DNA of 64,000 nucleotides from Alkalicoccus halolimnae (GCF_008014775.2 NZ_CP144914.1:2914001-2978000); one strand, 5' to 3'. Shown: positions 31,344-40,817, numbered from the stretch's first letter. Notes: generated from the sequence alone by a model not told the origin. Made by a program: numbers and translations.

Positions 31344-32549
31344 TTAAAACATTTTCAGCTTGCCTTTTTTAATGACCAGAGGCATTCCGCCGAGGAGGAA
31401 CAGATAACGGTTATCGATCATTTTCTTTACAGCGGATGCAGAATTCCCGTAAATTTTTCGTGTACCGACAATTCCGATCGCCTCTTTACCGCCGAGAGAA
31501 GCAACAGTCCCTTTAATATCCGGAGTAAACTGCTCCATCTCTTTCTTGCCTTCCACGAGCGCTTTCAGATTGTTCGCGCAGGCAGCTCCCTGCTGAATTG
31601 CAATCTGTGCGGTCGGCGGGTATGGACGCTCTGTCTCCTCATTGATAATGAGGGCACAGTCACCGATGACGAAAATGTCTTCATATCCCGGTGCACGAAG
31701 GTCCTTTTCGACTTTGATACGGCCGCGCATGGAATCAAATCCGGAGTCTTCAATAACTGGATTTCCGCGCACGCCTGTAGTCCAGACGATCGTATTTGTC
31801 TTGATTTCCGTATCATCATTCAGGATAACACTGTCTGCCGTCACTTCTTTAATAGGCATACTGATTTTAAACTCAACGCCGCGGCTCTCCAGCACATTCA
31901 TCGCATACTCAACGAGCTCTTCGTCAAAACCGGGAAGTGCAGTCGGAGCTGCTTCAATGGAAAGAATTCGTACTTTTTCACGCGGAATATCGTAGTATTC
32001 ACATAATTCCGGGATCCGCTCAGTCATTTCCCCGGCAAACTCAATCCCTGTAAATCCGGCACCTGCGATGACGAAAGTGAGTTTGCCGTCCTGATCCGCT
32101 GCCTGTTTATTATAGCTGGCAAACTGATACTCAATATGTTCTTTAATTAACCGGACGGAGTTTACGCTGCGGATCGCAAAGGCATGTTCTTTTACACCTG
32201 GAATACCGAAAGTCTCTGGAATAGCTCCAAGACCTACTACGAGATAGTCGTAGTCGAGCACCATTTCATCAAGCACGACTTTCTTCTCGTCCTTCTTGAT
32301 TTCTTTTACATCACCTTTAATAAAATTAACTTTTTTAGTGTCGATAACGCTGTCGATTTTCATACGTGTCTTATCGTGATGCATAGTCCCTGCAGCAGGT
32401 TCATGAAGCCATGTAGTCTGGTAGTGGTAATCATGGCGGTTGACAAGGGTAATTTCAGCATCTTTTGCCACCGTGGATTTTTGAAGGCGGGAAGCGACAA
32501 TCATGCCGCCGTAGCCGGCGCCAAGAATTACTATTTTCGGTTTATTCAT
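31344..32549 (-). CDS. yumB: Type II NADH dehydrogenase-like flavoprotein YumB
   Basis: 401 residues. FAD-binding GAGYGG near the N-terminus, a second dinucleotide site VIAGAGFTGIEFAGE at about 165, and FVIGDCALI near the flavin. The C-terminal stretch YLFLLGGMPLVIKKGKLKMF is amphipathic and probably binds the membrane. It would pass electrons from NADH to menaquinone without pumping. A second member of the family (yutJ) lies at 36709. Confidence 0.92.
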   Translation of the reverse strand: MNKPKIVILGAGYGGMIVASRLQKSTVAKDAEITLVNRHDYHYQTTWLHEPAAGTMHHDKTRMKIDSVIDTKKVNFIKGDVKEIKKDEKKVVLDEMVLDYDYLVVGLGAIPETFGIPGVKEHAFAIRSVNSVRLIKEHIEYQFASYNKQAADQDGKLTFVIAGAGFTGIEFAGEMTERIPELCEYYDIPREKVRILSIEAAPTALPGFDEELVEYAMNVLESRGVEFKISMPIKEVTADSVILNDDTEIKTNTIVWTTGVRGNPVIEDSGFDSMRGRIKVEKDLRAPGYEDIFVIGDCALIINEETERPYPPTAQIAIQQGAACANNLKALVEGKKEMEQFTPDIKGTVASLGGKEAIGIVGTRKIYGNSASAVKKMIDNRYLFLLGGMPLVIKKGKLKMF

Positions 32550-32945
32550 TCTGCACTCACTCCAATTAATATATTTTCGACGCTACAGTTTTTGTACCCT
32601 TTTAAGCGGATATGTACACCACCCTTATGTGATTCATTTCACGTATAAATTTATAGAAATGCACAGCTGGTTGTAAAGCGTACATAAGCATCCTATTTGA
32701 TTCCCTCTCCAATCATAGGACGTTTCCCTGCCCTTTTCAACTACTTTTTGAACATCTCATGAACTTTTTCAATTCTTTTCTTTCAACTTTTTTACATGCT
32801 GACCAGGATATGAAATACAGGGCGCATTTCCTCGTTTAATTTCGTTGATTCCTTCCACATGATAGATAAGTGAAAAGGCTTTCACTATCACCTCTTTTAC
32901 CTGCTGCACTCTTTTTATGCTTTGAGGCTTTTACAGGCAGGAACC

Positions 32946-32974
32946 TTTTCAATTATCTCTGAAACGTCTATAAT
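32946..32974 (+). promoter_or_regulatory. Probable yumC promoter
   Basis: -35 TTTTCA, 17-bp spacer, -10 TATAAT (32969-32974), 39 bases before the GTG start of yumC. The rest of the 460-bp divergent region (32550-32945) shows nothing else I recognise. Confidence 0.5.
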
Positions 32975-33013
32975 TGGTTAGTAGAACAAATATATCGCGG
33001 AGGTGTCAATATC

Positions 33014-34009
33014 GTGTCACAGGATCGGGAAATTTATGATATTACAATTATCGGCGGCGGGCCCGTTGGTTTATATACTGCTTTTTACGCCGGTCTTCGG
33101 CAGATGAAAGTGAAAATTATCGAAGCAATGCCCCAGCTCGGAGGTCAGCTTTCCGCTCTTTATCCGGAAAAATACATTTATGATATCGCAGGCTACCCGA
33201 AAGTTCTGGCCCAGGAACTCGTCGATAATCTCGTCGATCAGGCAATGCAGTTTGAGCCGGAAATTGTCCTCAGCGAATCCGTTCAGGACATTGAAAAAGA
33301 CATTGAAGGGACTTTCACTCTTCGAACAGATAAGGATGAACATCTTACGAAAACCGTAGTTATTGCTGCAGGCGTTGGAGCTTTCCAGCCCCGCCGTCTC
33401 AAAATTGAGGGAGCGGAACGTTTTGAAAACGCCAACCTTCATTATTTCGTTAATGACATTAACCAGTTTGCCGGGGACCGTGTCGTGCTTGCCGGTGGAG
33501 GCGATTCTGCGGTTGACTGGACGCTGATGCTTGAAGACATCGCAGAGGAAGTTACGATTGTACATCGCCGGGATACTTTCCGTGCGCATGAACACAGCGT
33601 TAATCAAATGGAAGAATCACAGAAAATTAATGTAAAAACACCGTTTAATGTCGATGAGATCCATTACGATGACAACCGCATTACCAGTGTAACGCTGAAA
33701 CACAAAGACGGAGAAGAAACAGAACACGTAAACATCGATTCGCTTATCGTCAACTACGGCTTCGTCTCCAATCTTGGTCCGATCAAAAAATGGGACCTCG
33801 ACATTGAAAAAAACTCCATTGTTGTTAATTCCAGCACGGAAACGAATATCGAAGGCATTTACGCCGTTGGAGACATTGTCACTTATGAAGGTAAAGCCAA
33901 GTTGATTGCTACCGGCTTCGGCGAAGCACCAACAGCTGTAAACAAAGCAAAAGTGCATATTGATCCGAAAGCCAAAGCCACCGCCGGACACAGTACAAGC
34001 CTCTTTTAA
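33014..34009 (+). CDS. yumC: Ferredoxin/flavodoxin-NADP+ reductase YumC
   Basis: 331 residues, thioredoxin-reductase-like fold without the CxxC pair. FAD site [18 protein letters not shown] site [13 protein letters not shown] with [10 protein letters not shown] for the 2'-phosphate, and C-terminal [22 protein letters not shown]. It reduces ferredoxin or flavodoxin with NADPH, and could feed desaturase or Fe-S assembly. The start is GTG with GGAGGTG upstream. Confidence 0.94.
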   Translation: MSQDREIYDITIIGGGPVGLYTAFYAGLRQMKVKIIEAMPQLGGQLSALYPEKYIYDIAGYPKVLAQELVDNLVDQAMQFEPEIVLSESVQDIEKDIEGTFTLRTDKDEHLTKTVVIAAGVGAFQPRRLKIEGAERFENANLHYFVNDINQFAGDRVVLAGGGDSAVDWTLMLEDIAEEVTIVHRRDTFRAHEHSVNQMEESQKINVKTPFNVDEIHYDDNRITSVTLKHKDGEETEHVNIDSLIVNYGFVSNLGPIKKWDLDIEKNSIVVNSSTETNIEGIYAVGDIVTYEGKAKLIATGFGEAPTAVNKAKVHIDPKAKATAGHSTSLF

Positions 34010-34037
34010 ATGGGATGAAAAGAGGAACCGGCTTTAT

Positions 34038-34079
34038 AAAAAAAGCGTCATGACAATTTTTTCGTCATGACGCTTTTTT
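34038..34079. terminator. Bidirectional terminator between yumC and yutM
   Basis: GCGTCATGAC and GTCATGACGC form a perfect stem framed by A7 and T6. Converging yumC and yutM share it. Confidence 0.92.
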
Positions 34080-34101
34080 GTGCGAAGCGTTAAAGGCTCC
34101 T

Positions 34102-34452
34102 TTAACAGCTTTCCGGCTTTCCGGCATTCGTTGCTGTTTTAAAAGAAGCTCCGCAGCCGCAGTTTGCAATTGCGTTCGGGTTATCGAGCGTAAATCCGCC
34201 GCCCATCATGTTTTCTTTATAATCGATCTTCACCCCATCAAGCATCGGAGCACTTTCTTCATCTATAACGAGGGCAATTCCATTGATGGTAATCTGCTGG
34301 TCATCTTCATGTACTTCTGAATCAAACCCCATACCATAAGAAAGACCGGTACAGCCTCCGCCCTGCACGCCTACGCGCATGTAGTTCGCTTCTTCACTGT
34401 CGCTCATCATCTGCTTAATCTGTGACGCTGCAGCTTCTGTAATCGTAATCAT
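34102..34452 (-). CDS. yutM: Iron-sulfur cluster carrier, HesB/IscA family (YutM)
   Basis: 116 residues. The three cluster ligands are Cys34 (GGGCTGLSYG) and Cys98/Cys100 (ANCGCGASF). It is an A-type carrier that hands Fe-S clusters from the Suf system to client enzymes such as LipA or MqnE, both in this window. Also annotated as ErpA-like. Single gene, with AAAGGAGGCG upstream. Confidence 0.92.
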   Translation of the reverse strand: MITITEAAASQIKQMMSDSEEANYMRVGVQGGGCTGLSYGMGFDSEVHEDDQQITINGIALVIDEESAPMLDGVKIDYKENMMGGGFTLDNPNAIANCGCGASFKTATNAGKPESC

Positions 34453-34635
34453 CTATATAACGCCTCCTTTTTTCAACTTGTCTACTAACAGTATAACAAG
34501 TGAGGTTATATGCTTCAAATTTCCTGAACTTGTATCTATCGTTTGGCAACCCCGTTTCGTTGGTGGTAAGATAGAAAGAGTTTCGTGCAGCGAATGAGAC
34601 CGCACACTTTAACATGATAAAGGCAGGGGATAAAC

Positions 34636-35730
34636 ATGAGTACAATTTTACTGGACGATAAACTGCAGGCAATTCAGCAGAAAGTACAAAACGGCGAACG
34701 CCTGACTATCGAAGATGGATTGACGCTTTATGAAACACCTGATTTACTGACAGTAGCCCAGATGGCCAGCCAGGTTAACGATAAGAAAAACGGAGATAAC
34801 GTTTATTTCATTGAAAATTTGTATATAAATCCGACTAACGTCTGCGAAGCAAGCTGCTCGTTCTGCGGTTTCAAACGCAAACCCGGCGAAGAAGGTGCCT
34901 ATACGATGCACGAAAAGGAGCTCCTCGAATATGTAGAAAAAAGATGGAGCGATGGTATCCGTGAATTTCATATTGTGGGGGGACATAATACGGATGTGCC
35001 GTTTGACTATTACTTAAATACTGTACGCACTCTGAAAAAACATTATCCGCAGTGTTCCATTAAAGCCTACACAGGAGCGGAAATAGAGTTTTTTGCGCGT
35101 CATTCCGGTCAAACAATGCGCCAGGTGCTTGAACAGCTGCAGGAAGCAGGGCTCGATACTCTTCCGGGAGGCGGAGCAGAAATACTCACAGAAAATTACC
35201 GTGCTAAAATGAGTCCCGATAAAGCCTCTACCGACCAATGGCTGGAAGCTCACGAAATCGCCCATGACCTTGGTATGAAAACGCATGCTACGATGCTTTA
35301 CGGATCGATTGAATCAAAAGAAGAGCGGCTTATTCATATGGACCGCCTGCGTCAGCTTCAGGATAAAACAAACGGTTTTATGGTATTTATTCCACTTGCT
35401 ATGCAGCCGAGAAAAGCGACTGCCGGATTGAAACGCCGCACATCCGCCTATGACGACCTGCGCACCGTAGCAATCAGCAGGCTCATGCTCGATAATTTCG
35501 ACCATATTAAAGCTTACTGGATTAATATCGGCGTGCAGCTGACTCAGATGTCCCTGGCATTCGGAAGTTCAGACATTCACGGCACGCTGGTTGAAGAACG
35601 TATTTCCCACGCCGTTGGTGCTCTTACTTCCCAGAGCCTGACACGAAGTGAACTTGTCCACATGATTAAAGGCGCTGGAAAGACACCAGTAGAGAGAGAC
35701 ACCTTCTACAATGTTATTAAAACTTATTAA
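34636..35730 (+). CDS. mqnE: Aminofutalosine synthase MqnE (radical SAM)
   Basis: 364 residues. The radical SAM cluster motif is Cys70, Cys74, Cys77 (NPTNVCEASCSFCGF). Family marks include VYFIENLYINPTNVC, FHIVGGHNTDVPF and GLDTLPGGGAEIL. MqnE joins S-adenosylmethionine and 3-(1-carboxyvinyloxy)benzoate to make aminofutalosine in the futalosine route to menaquinone. No other futalosine gene is in the window. B. subtilis itself uses the Men route, so this gene separates the organism from it. Confidence 0.88.
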   Translation: MSTILLDDKLQAIQQKVQNGERLTIEDGLTLYETPDLLTVAQMASQVNDKKNGDNVYFIENLYINPTNVCEASCSFCGFKRKPGEEGAYTMHEKELLEYVEKRWSDGIREFHIVGGHNTDVPFDYYLNTVRTLKKHYPQCSIKAYTGAEIEFFARHSGQTMRQVLEQLQEAGLDTLPGGGAEILTENYRAKMSPDKASTDQWLEAHEIAHDLGMKTHATMLYGSIESKEERLIHMDRLRQLQDKTNGFMVFIPLAMQPRKATAGLKRRTSAYDDLRTVAISRLMLDNFDHIKAYWINIGVQLTQMSLAFGSSDIHGTLVEERISHAVGALTSQSLTRSELVHMIKGAGKTPVERDTFYNVIKTY

Positions 35731-35738
35731 TTAAAAAA

Positions 35739-35811
35739 GGAAAGCCTTTTCCCGGCTTTCCTCAAAGAAATATAGAAGGCTTTCATGACTTCCTTGTTAT
35801 GAAAGCCTTCT
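35739..35811. terminator. Two hairpins after mqnE
   Basis: GGAAAGCC / GGCTTTCC (35739-35761) is followed on the minus strand by six T. A second, longer hairpin AGAAGGCTTTCAT / ATGAAAGCCTTCT (35774-35811) shares the GGCTTTC core. Together they separate mqnE from the minus-strand genes beyond. Confidence 0.6.
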
Positions 35812-35879
35812 GCTGTTGATTAAGTCTGCCGATAATGCCACAGGCTCCAAAAAGCATGCAATTTCAACAACCCTGTACA

Positions 35880-35926
35880 AAAAAGGCCCTTCTCCCGAAA
35901 GTTCCAGGAGAAAGGCCCTTTTTTAT
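35880..35926. terminator. Terminator after the small zinc protein gene
   Basis: AAAAGGCCCTTCTCC pairs imperfectly with GGAGAAAGGCCCTTTTTT. It is 48 bases after the minus-strand stop at 35974. Confidence 0.65.
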
Positions 35927-35973
35927 CAGTTATGCGGCTGCGAAGAAATGCAGAACTTTTACTGCCCTGCCGA

Positions 35974-36207
35974 TTAGCGGAGGCTTTCATCAGCCCAGAA
36001 ATAATCATCATCTGCCTCTATGATCGTCATCGTCTGAAAGCAGCAAGGGAAATTCAAGCGTGTTTTTACTCCCTCTTTCGCACGGGATAAAGCTTCAGGC
36101 TTCATGTAAGTGAGTACATTTTCTTCCCCGCAGTAGGGACAGGTATCCACATAAATTTCACCCATCTGCTTTTCATAAGGCAAAGTATGATCAAAAGGAA
36201 TGGCCAT
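35974..36207 (-). CDS. Small zinc-binding-type protein of unknown function
   Basis: 77 residues. A CPYC pair (Cys23, Cys26) and a CC pair (Cys55, Cys56) suggest a zinc ribbon or metal site. The acidic C-terminus EADDDYFWADESL is unusual. It starts 17 bases after the yuzB stop and is probably cotranscribed. I do not recognise a named family. GGGGTAG precedes the ATG. Confidence 0.72.
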   Translation of the reverse strand: MAIPFDHTLPYEKQMGEIYVDTCPYCGEENVLTYMKPEALSRAKEGVKTRLNFPCCFQTMTIIEADDDYFWADESLR

Positions 36208-36224
36208 GAAAACTACCCCACTTT

Positions 36225-36461
36225 CTAAAACATTGGATTTTCTTCCAAATGCTGATAAATATTATCCAGCAGCTCATCATTTGTTTCGCCGGTAACCATG
36301 TCGCCGTTCACCAGCGCATAGCGGCTTCGTGCACACATACCGCAATAACTTAAACATCCGTACTCAATGACATCGAGATCCGGATCCTTTTCCAGTTCTT
36401 CCATAACAGCCTGCGTTCCGCTGGCCAGGTTACTGATGCAGAACTCTATAATTGGTTTCAT
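36225..36461 (-). CDS. yuzB: DUF1450 protein YuzB
   Basis: 78 residues; close to B. subtilis YuzB (UPF0349). Cysteines 8, 36, 40 and 43 ([16 protein letters not shown]) form a 2Fe-2S-ferredoxin-like pattern, so the protein may bind a metal or cluster, but no role is established. It lies divergent to yutJ, as in B. subtilis. Confidence 0.88.
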   Translation of the reverse strand: MKPIIEFCISNLASGTQAVMEELEKDPDLDVIEYGCLSYCGMCARSRYALVNGDMVTGETNDELLDNIYQHLEENPMF

Positions 36462-36708
36462 TACTTTTCACCTCTTCACGTTCGTCATCGTTTATGCTAA
36501 GGGGGACAGCTTTATTTGTCAACAAGTCAGCTTGTGCCGGAGGACTTTCCTCCAGTATCAAAACGCTTTCAATAGTGATTGTAGTCTTATTTAAAAACTG
36601 GTATATTTAAACTGGTATTTTAACAAATCATATCGTTCGAGGAAGCGATAAGCGTTGTTTACTGCAGCCGTTTATGCTCTTTTTGCACGATTGAAAGGGG
36701 TTGATCCG

Positions 36709-37788
36709 ATGCATCATCTCGTTATATTGGGTGGTGGCTACGGAGGGCTTCGCGTCATCCAGAGACTATTGGCTGACAAAGAAATAGAGGATTTCAAAAT
36801 CACTCTGGTGGAACGGGAAGCTTATCATAGTTTAAAGACAGAATTTTACGCTCTTGCAGCAGGAACCGTAGCAGACCGCCATCTGCGGATTCCATTTCCA
36901 GACGACAGCCGTCTGAATCTCGTATGTGACACTATTAAAGACATCCATCTCGACGAGAAGGAAGTTACCTTAAAATCCGGGAACTCTCTTACTTACGATG
37001 ATCTCCTCATTGGTCTCGGTTGTGAAGACAAACATCACGGTGTCCCCGGAGCCGAAGAAAAAACTCTCAGTATTCAAAGCATGCGCCGGGCGCGTAAAAC
37101 CAACTCCATCATTCAAAATGTTCCCCATGGGGGAAAAATCGCCATCGTCGGCGGCGGTCTCAGCGGAGTGGAAACGGCCAGTGAACTCCGGGAAAGCCGT
37201 GAAGATCTCAACATCCGCTTATATGACCGCGGTGATAATATTTTATCGATGTTCCCTCCAAAGCTTTATAACTATGTAACAGACTGGTTTATTGAAAATA
37301 ATGTGACGATCATCAACCGTGCCAACATTACGAAAGTGGATTGGAAAACGCTTTATAACCACGAGGAGCCGGAAGAGTTTGATGCGATTATCTGGACAGC
37401 AGGAGTTCAGCCGAATAAGCTGGTACGCAGCCTCGCCGAAAAGCACGGCTTTGAAACGGACAGAATGGGCCGTGTAGAAACGACTAAATATCACCATCTT
37501 CCGGATTATGAAAACGTTTTTTTAGTTGGAGACTGCGCAGCTTCCGAACACGCTCCGAGTGCTCAGCTCGCGGAAGCACAAGGAGATAATATTGCTCTCC
37601 TCCTCAGTAAAAAATGGCGTGGAGAAAAATATCCGGAAAAAATGCCGAAAATGAAATTAAAAGGTGTGCTTGGTTCTCTCGGTAAAAAACACGGATTTGG
37701 ACTTATGGGAGAAAGACAGCTTACCGGACGGGTCCCCCGCGTGTTGAAATCCGGGGTTCTCTGGATGTACAAGCACCATTCGGGATAA
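36709..37788 (+). CDS. yutJ: NADH dehydrogenase-like flavoprotein YutJ
   Basis: 359 residues from the ATG at 36709, which has AAAGGGG upstream; a longer frame from 36655 lacks a site. FAD-binding LGGGYGGLR, NAD-binding IVGGGLSGVETASEL, and FLVGDCAAS. It is shorter than YumB at the C-terminus. Presumed type II NADH:quinone oxidoreductase or a redox relative. A hairpin terminator follows. Confidence 0.9.
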   Translation: MHHLVILGGGYGGLRVIQRLLADKEIEDFKITLVEREAYHSLKTEFYALAAGTVADRHLRIPFPDDSRLNLVCDTIKDIHLDEKEVTLKSGNSLTYDDLLIGLGCEDKHHGVPGAEEKTLSIQSMRRARKTNSIIQNVPHGGKIAIVGGGLSGVETASELRESREDLNIRLYDRGDNILSMFPPKLYNYVTDWFIENNVTIINRANITKVDWKTLYNHEEPEEFDAIIWTAGVQPNKLVRSLAEKHGFETDRMGRVETTKYHHLPDYENVFLVGDCAASEHAPSAQLAEAQGDNIALLLSKKWRGEKYPEKMPKMKLKGVLGSLGKKHGFGLMGERQLTGRVPRVLKSGVLWMYKHHSG

Positions 37789-37803
37789 AGACTTTCACCT
37801 TAC

Positions 37804-37838
37804 AGAACCGCCCTGCATGGAAACAGGACGGTTCTTTT
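37804..37838. terminator. Terminator between yutJ and yuzD
   Basis: AGAACCGCCCTG pairs with CAGGACGGTTCT with one mismatch, then TTTT. It overlaps the last bases of the convergent yuzD. Confidence 0.72.
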
Positions 37839-38142
37839 AGTTTGTGCTGTGAACTTCTTCAATCTGCTCATATACTTTCGGGAGACGAGGATCGCCTTCT
37901 GCAACTACTTTCCCCTCCAGTACTACAAGCGGATAAAAATATTCGTCCTCCAGTATTTTCTCGGCAAACATCTTTTCTTCTTCTGTCTGCGGAGATTCAA
38001 TGTCACAGTACACAAATTCAATCGGATAATGCGGATATTTTCTTGAAACAGCGGCCTCAAGCCATTCTTTTGTTTCCAGGGCGCTCGGCAGATGAATGCA
38101 GCTGGCGCATTTTTGTTCAGCTCCGTAAACAGTTATTTTCAT
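37837..38142 (-). CDS. yuzD: DUF1462 protein YuzD
   Basis: 101 residues, thioredoxin-like pattern with VYGAEQKCASC (Cys12, Cys15) near the N-terminus and EYFYPLVVLEGKVVAEGDPR at the cis-Pro region. It is next to the NifU-like gene yutI, as in B. subtilis. A thiol-redox role is likely but not proven. GGAGGGGGAAGGA upstream. Confidence 0.87.
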   Translation of the reverse strand: MKITVYGAEQKCASCIHLPSALETKEWLEAAVSRKYPHYPIEFVYCDIESPQTEEEKMFAEKILEDEYFYPLVVLEGKVVAEGDPRLPKVYEQIEEVHSTN

Positions 38143-38271
38143 TCCTTCCCCCTCCTTTTACGGCTAATTTTAGCATGAACAGAAGTTAAGCTGAATAAAT
38201 TAAGTCTCATACGTGGATTTTTCTTTCCATCAATATTATAATGGAGAGCAAAGGAAAGGAGTGTATGTGTA

Positions 38272-38508
38272 ATGACAACAGAAACAATGGAATCACAAGT
38301 GCAGGAAGTTCTTGATAAATTGCGTCCCTTCCTTCTTCGAGACGGGGGCGACGTTGAACTCGTAGATATTGAAGAAGGTGTCGTCAAAGTACGTCTCATG
38401 GGGGCCTGCGGTTCCTGCCCAAGTTCAACTATTACTCTTAAAGCCGGTATCGAGCGTGCCCTTCTTGAAGAAGTGCCTGGATTCACGGAATTAGAGCAGG
38501 TATTTTAA
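38272..38508 (+). CDS. yutI: NifU-domain Fe-S scaffold/carrier YutI
   Basis: 78 residues: one NifU C-terminal (Nfu) domain with the cluster motif ACGSCPSS (Cys46, Cys49). Nfu dimers hold a 4Fe-4S cluster for transfer to target enzymes. Shorter at the N-terminus than B. subtilis YutI. It belongs functionally with sufCDSUB and yutM in this window. Ribosome site AAAGGAGTG; strong terminator after the gene. Confidence 0.92.
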   Translation: MTTETMESQVQEVLDKLRPFLLRDGGDVELVDIEEGVVKVRLMGACGSCPSSTITLKAGIERALLEEVPGFTELEQVF

Positions 38509-38518
38509 ATAACCATTC

Positions 38519-38553
38519 AAAAAAAACTCCGGCCTTTGCGCCGGAGTTTTTTT
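38519..38553 (+). terminator. Terminator of yutI
   Basis: AAACTCCGGC pairs with GCCGGAGTTT, followed by a run of T. Confidence 0.9.
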
Positions 38554-38612
38554 ATTTGAACTCGGTTTATGCCGGGAGTTGTTTTACAAGCGTTCTCTCT
38601 CCTAATCTCCTA

Positions 38613-38732
38613 GGCTGCCTTGAAAATAAAGTAGTTAAGTGATGAACGTGCGCTTTCGTTTCCATGGGGACGCTTTCCGGGCGGGCCGAAGCGGAGCTTT
38701 ATTTATTTATCAACAACAGCTTTAACAGAGCC
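38613..38732 (+). mobile_element. MITE-like element, copy C (120 bp) with 8-bp target duplication
   Basis: It begins GGCTGCCTTGAAAATAAAG and ends GCTTTAACAGAGCC. ATCTCCTA flanks it exactly on both sides (38605-38612, 38733-38740). This copy keeps the left 85 bp of copy A joined directly to a right end, so it looks like an internal deletion form. Confidence 0.85.
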
Positions 38733-38768
38733 ATCTCCTAAGTAAGCCTTTCATTTTGAAAGATCCTC

Positions 38769-39737
38769 CTACTGCTTTACAGGGGTGGCAGCCTCTTTCC
38801 CTTGAAGGACTAAAGCAATATTTTCTGCTGCCAGGGAAACCATTTTCTTTCTAGTCGCTGTAGTGGCACTGCCGATATGAGGAAGGGCCGTAACCTGCGG
38901 AAACTGCAGAAGCGGGTGATTCGCTCCAATCGGTTCTTGTTCGTAAACATCAAGACCTGCTCCCGCTATTTCCTTTCTTTCCAAAGCGTCGATTAAGTCC
39001 TCTTCGTTCACTACCGGCCCACGGGATACATTTATAAGGAAAGCGGAGGATTTCATATACTGAAATGCTTTTTTATCAATCATTCCTTTTGTTTCGTCAG
39101 TCAGTGGAGCTACTATGCAGACAAAATCAGCATGTCTGAGCAGCTCTTCTTTCGATGCATAAACCGCACCCAGATCTCTCTCCGCTTCATCTGCGCGGGA
39201 GCGGTTATGATAAAGAATGTTCATATCAAATCCTTTCGAACGTTTTGCAATAGCAGCGCCGATTCTGCCCATTCCAATTATTCCGAGTGTCTTTCCATGT
39301 ACATCACTTCCTGCTAATAAAAAGGGGGACCATTGATGCCATTCATCGTTTTTAATATATTCTGCCGCTTCCGGAATTCTTCTTGCAGAAGCCATCAGGA
39401 GCGCAAATCCAAGGTCTGCCGTTGCTTCAGTAAGAACATCCGGCGTATTACAGATAATAATTCCACGCTTTGATGCTTCTTTTGTGTCTATATTATCAAA
39501 ACCTACAGCGAGGTTCGCTGCTACTTTTAACCGTGGTGCCCTTTCCATCAGTTCTTCATCTACCTGATCGGTCAGCATCGTTAACAGCCCTTCAGCTTCT
39601 GCCGCTTTTTCTAGCAGTGTTTCTCTTGGGACCGGTTCATCTGTATAAGGCCAGCATTCCACTTCTGCCTGTTCACGCAGTGGCTTCAGCACATCGTCCG
39701 GCAGTTGTCTCGTTACATAAACAAATGGTTTCGACAT
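38769..39737 (-). CDS. D-isomer 2-hydroxyacid dehydrogenase (glycerate/glyoxylate reductase type)
   Basis: 322 residues. NAD(P) site TLGIIGMGRIGAAIAKR, catalytic Arg in NVSRGPVVNE, Glu in LDVYEQEP and His in LPHIGSAT. The combination fits glyoxylate/hydroxypyruvate reductase (GyaR, YvcT). Substrate choice between glyoxylate, hydroxypyruvate and 2-ketogluconate cannot be told from this. A MITE end begins 21 bases before the ATG (copy D), leaving little space for a native promoter. Confidence 0.88.
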   Translation of the reverse strand: MSKPFVYVTRQLPDDVLKPLREQAEVECWPYTDEPVPRETLLEKAAEAEGLLTMLTDQVDEELMERAPRLKVAANLAVGFDNIDTKEASKRGIIICNTPDVLTEATADLGFALLMASARRIPEAAEYIKNDEWHQWSPFLLAGSDVHGKTLGIIGMGRIGAAIAKRSKGFDMNILYHNRSRADEAERDLGAVYASKEELLRHADFVCIVAPLTDETKGMIDKKAFQYMKSSAFLINVSRGPVVNEEDLIDALERKEIAGAGLDVYEQEPIGANHPLLQFPQVTALPHIGSATTATRKKMVSLAAENIALVLQGKEAATPVKQ

Positions 39738-39758
39738 GTTATCTCTCCTTTACTTTTT

Positions 39759-39835
39759 GGCTGCCTTGAAAATACAGCAGTTAAGTGATGAACGTGCGTT
39801 TTCGTTTCTATGGGGACGCTTCCCAGACGGGGTGA
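39759..39835 (+). mobile_element. MITE-like element, copy D, left end only
   Basis: GGCTGCCTTGAAAATACAG and the following 55 bases match the left part of copies A and C, to about GGGGACGCTT. No right end or flanking repeat is visible, so the copy is degraded. It is inserted directly upstream of the ribosome site of the hydroxyacid dehydrogenase gene. The rest, to 40050, shows nothing recognisable. Confidence 0.65.
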
Positions 39836-40050
39836 TTCAATCAATTTCTCTCACAGGCCGCTTTCCGTTCCACTTTTATAATTGATCGAAAAGACGATCT
39901 GCTTTTCATGAACGAGCTTTTGATTCCGTAAATCTCAGCGTCAAAGTGTTTTTTGAAACGACTTTTAAAAAAGCAGAAATTCAACCCGGAATTCAGGGCG
40001 TGATTGCTGAAGGTACTCTAAAAAATACCAGCCACTAACAAAACCCATTC

Positions 40051-40815
40051 CTAAAGAGTCCATTCGTCGAGACTGTCTACTGTCCATACTGGCTGTTCTT
40101 TTTTGACGGCTGTTTCTTCTTTTGTAGAAACGCCTGTAAAAACCATAAGCGTATCGATTCCTGCACGGATGCCTGCGAGAATATCGGTGTCATAATTATC
40201 TCCTATCATGAGAGTCTCTGCTTTTTCGGTACCGAGTACCTCCATCGCCTGATTCATAATCACTGCTTCCGGTTTCCCGATAAACAACGGATCAACACCG
40301 GTCGAGACCTGGACGACCGAAGTCAGCGATCCATTACCCGGAAGCATTCCCCGTTCAGTCGGAATCGCTTTATCTCCGTTTGTAGAAAGAAAAACAGCTC
40401 CTTCTCTCACAAAGAGACAGGCTTCAGCCAATTTTTCATAGGTAATGCCACGGTCGATGCCCATCACCACGACATCCGCTTTGTCATCCGAGATAATGAG
40501 ACCTTCCGCTTCCACCGCATCACGGATCCCTTCTTCTCCTACAACATAAACGGGTACCTTTCCGTACGTCTGTTTTATGTAGCGGGCTGTGGCCATACTA
40601 GTTGTCATGACGTTTTTTTCAGCCGCCGGTATACCCATCCCCTGCAGTTTCTCCGCGACCTGGTCCGGGCGTCTTGAAGAATTGTTGGTCACAAAAACGT
40701 AGGGAATATTTTTTTGACGCAGACGTTCAACGAGACGCACCCCTGCATCAATAACTTCTTTTCCTCTGTACATCGTTCCATCTAAATCAAGAAGATATCC
40801 TTTATACTGTTTCAA
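40051..40815 (-). CDS. yutF: HAD-superfamily IIA phosphatase YutF
   Basis: 254 residues. Motif I DLDGTMYRG (nucleophile Asp10, Asp12), motif II VTNNSSR, the C2a cap, and motif IV GDNYDTDI. Related to NagD and p-nitrophenyl phosphatases; the natural substrate is not established. It starts two bases after the yutE stop. Confidence 0.92.
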   Translation of the reverse strand: MKQYKGYLLDLDGTMYRGKEVIDAGVRLVERLRQKNIPYVFVTNNSSRRPDQVAEKLQGMGIPAAEKNVMTTSMATARYIKQTYGKVPVYVVGEEGIRDAVEAEGLIISDDKADVVVMGIDRGITYEKLAEACLFVREGAVFLSTNGDKAIPTERGMLPGNGSLTSVVQVSTGVDPLFIGKPEAVIMNQAMEVLGTEKAETLMIGDNYDTDILAGIRAGIDTLMVFTGVSTKEETAVKKEQPVWTVDSLDEWTL

Positions 40816-40817
40816 AC

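Noticed and set aside
37837..38189. Plus-strand frames opposite yuzD
   Set aside because: yuzD matches a known small family and has a good ribosome site; the opposite frames do not.
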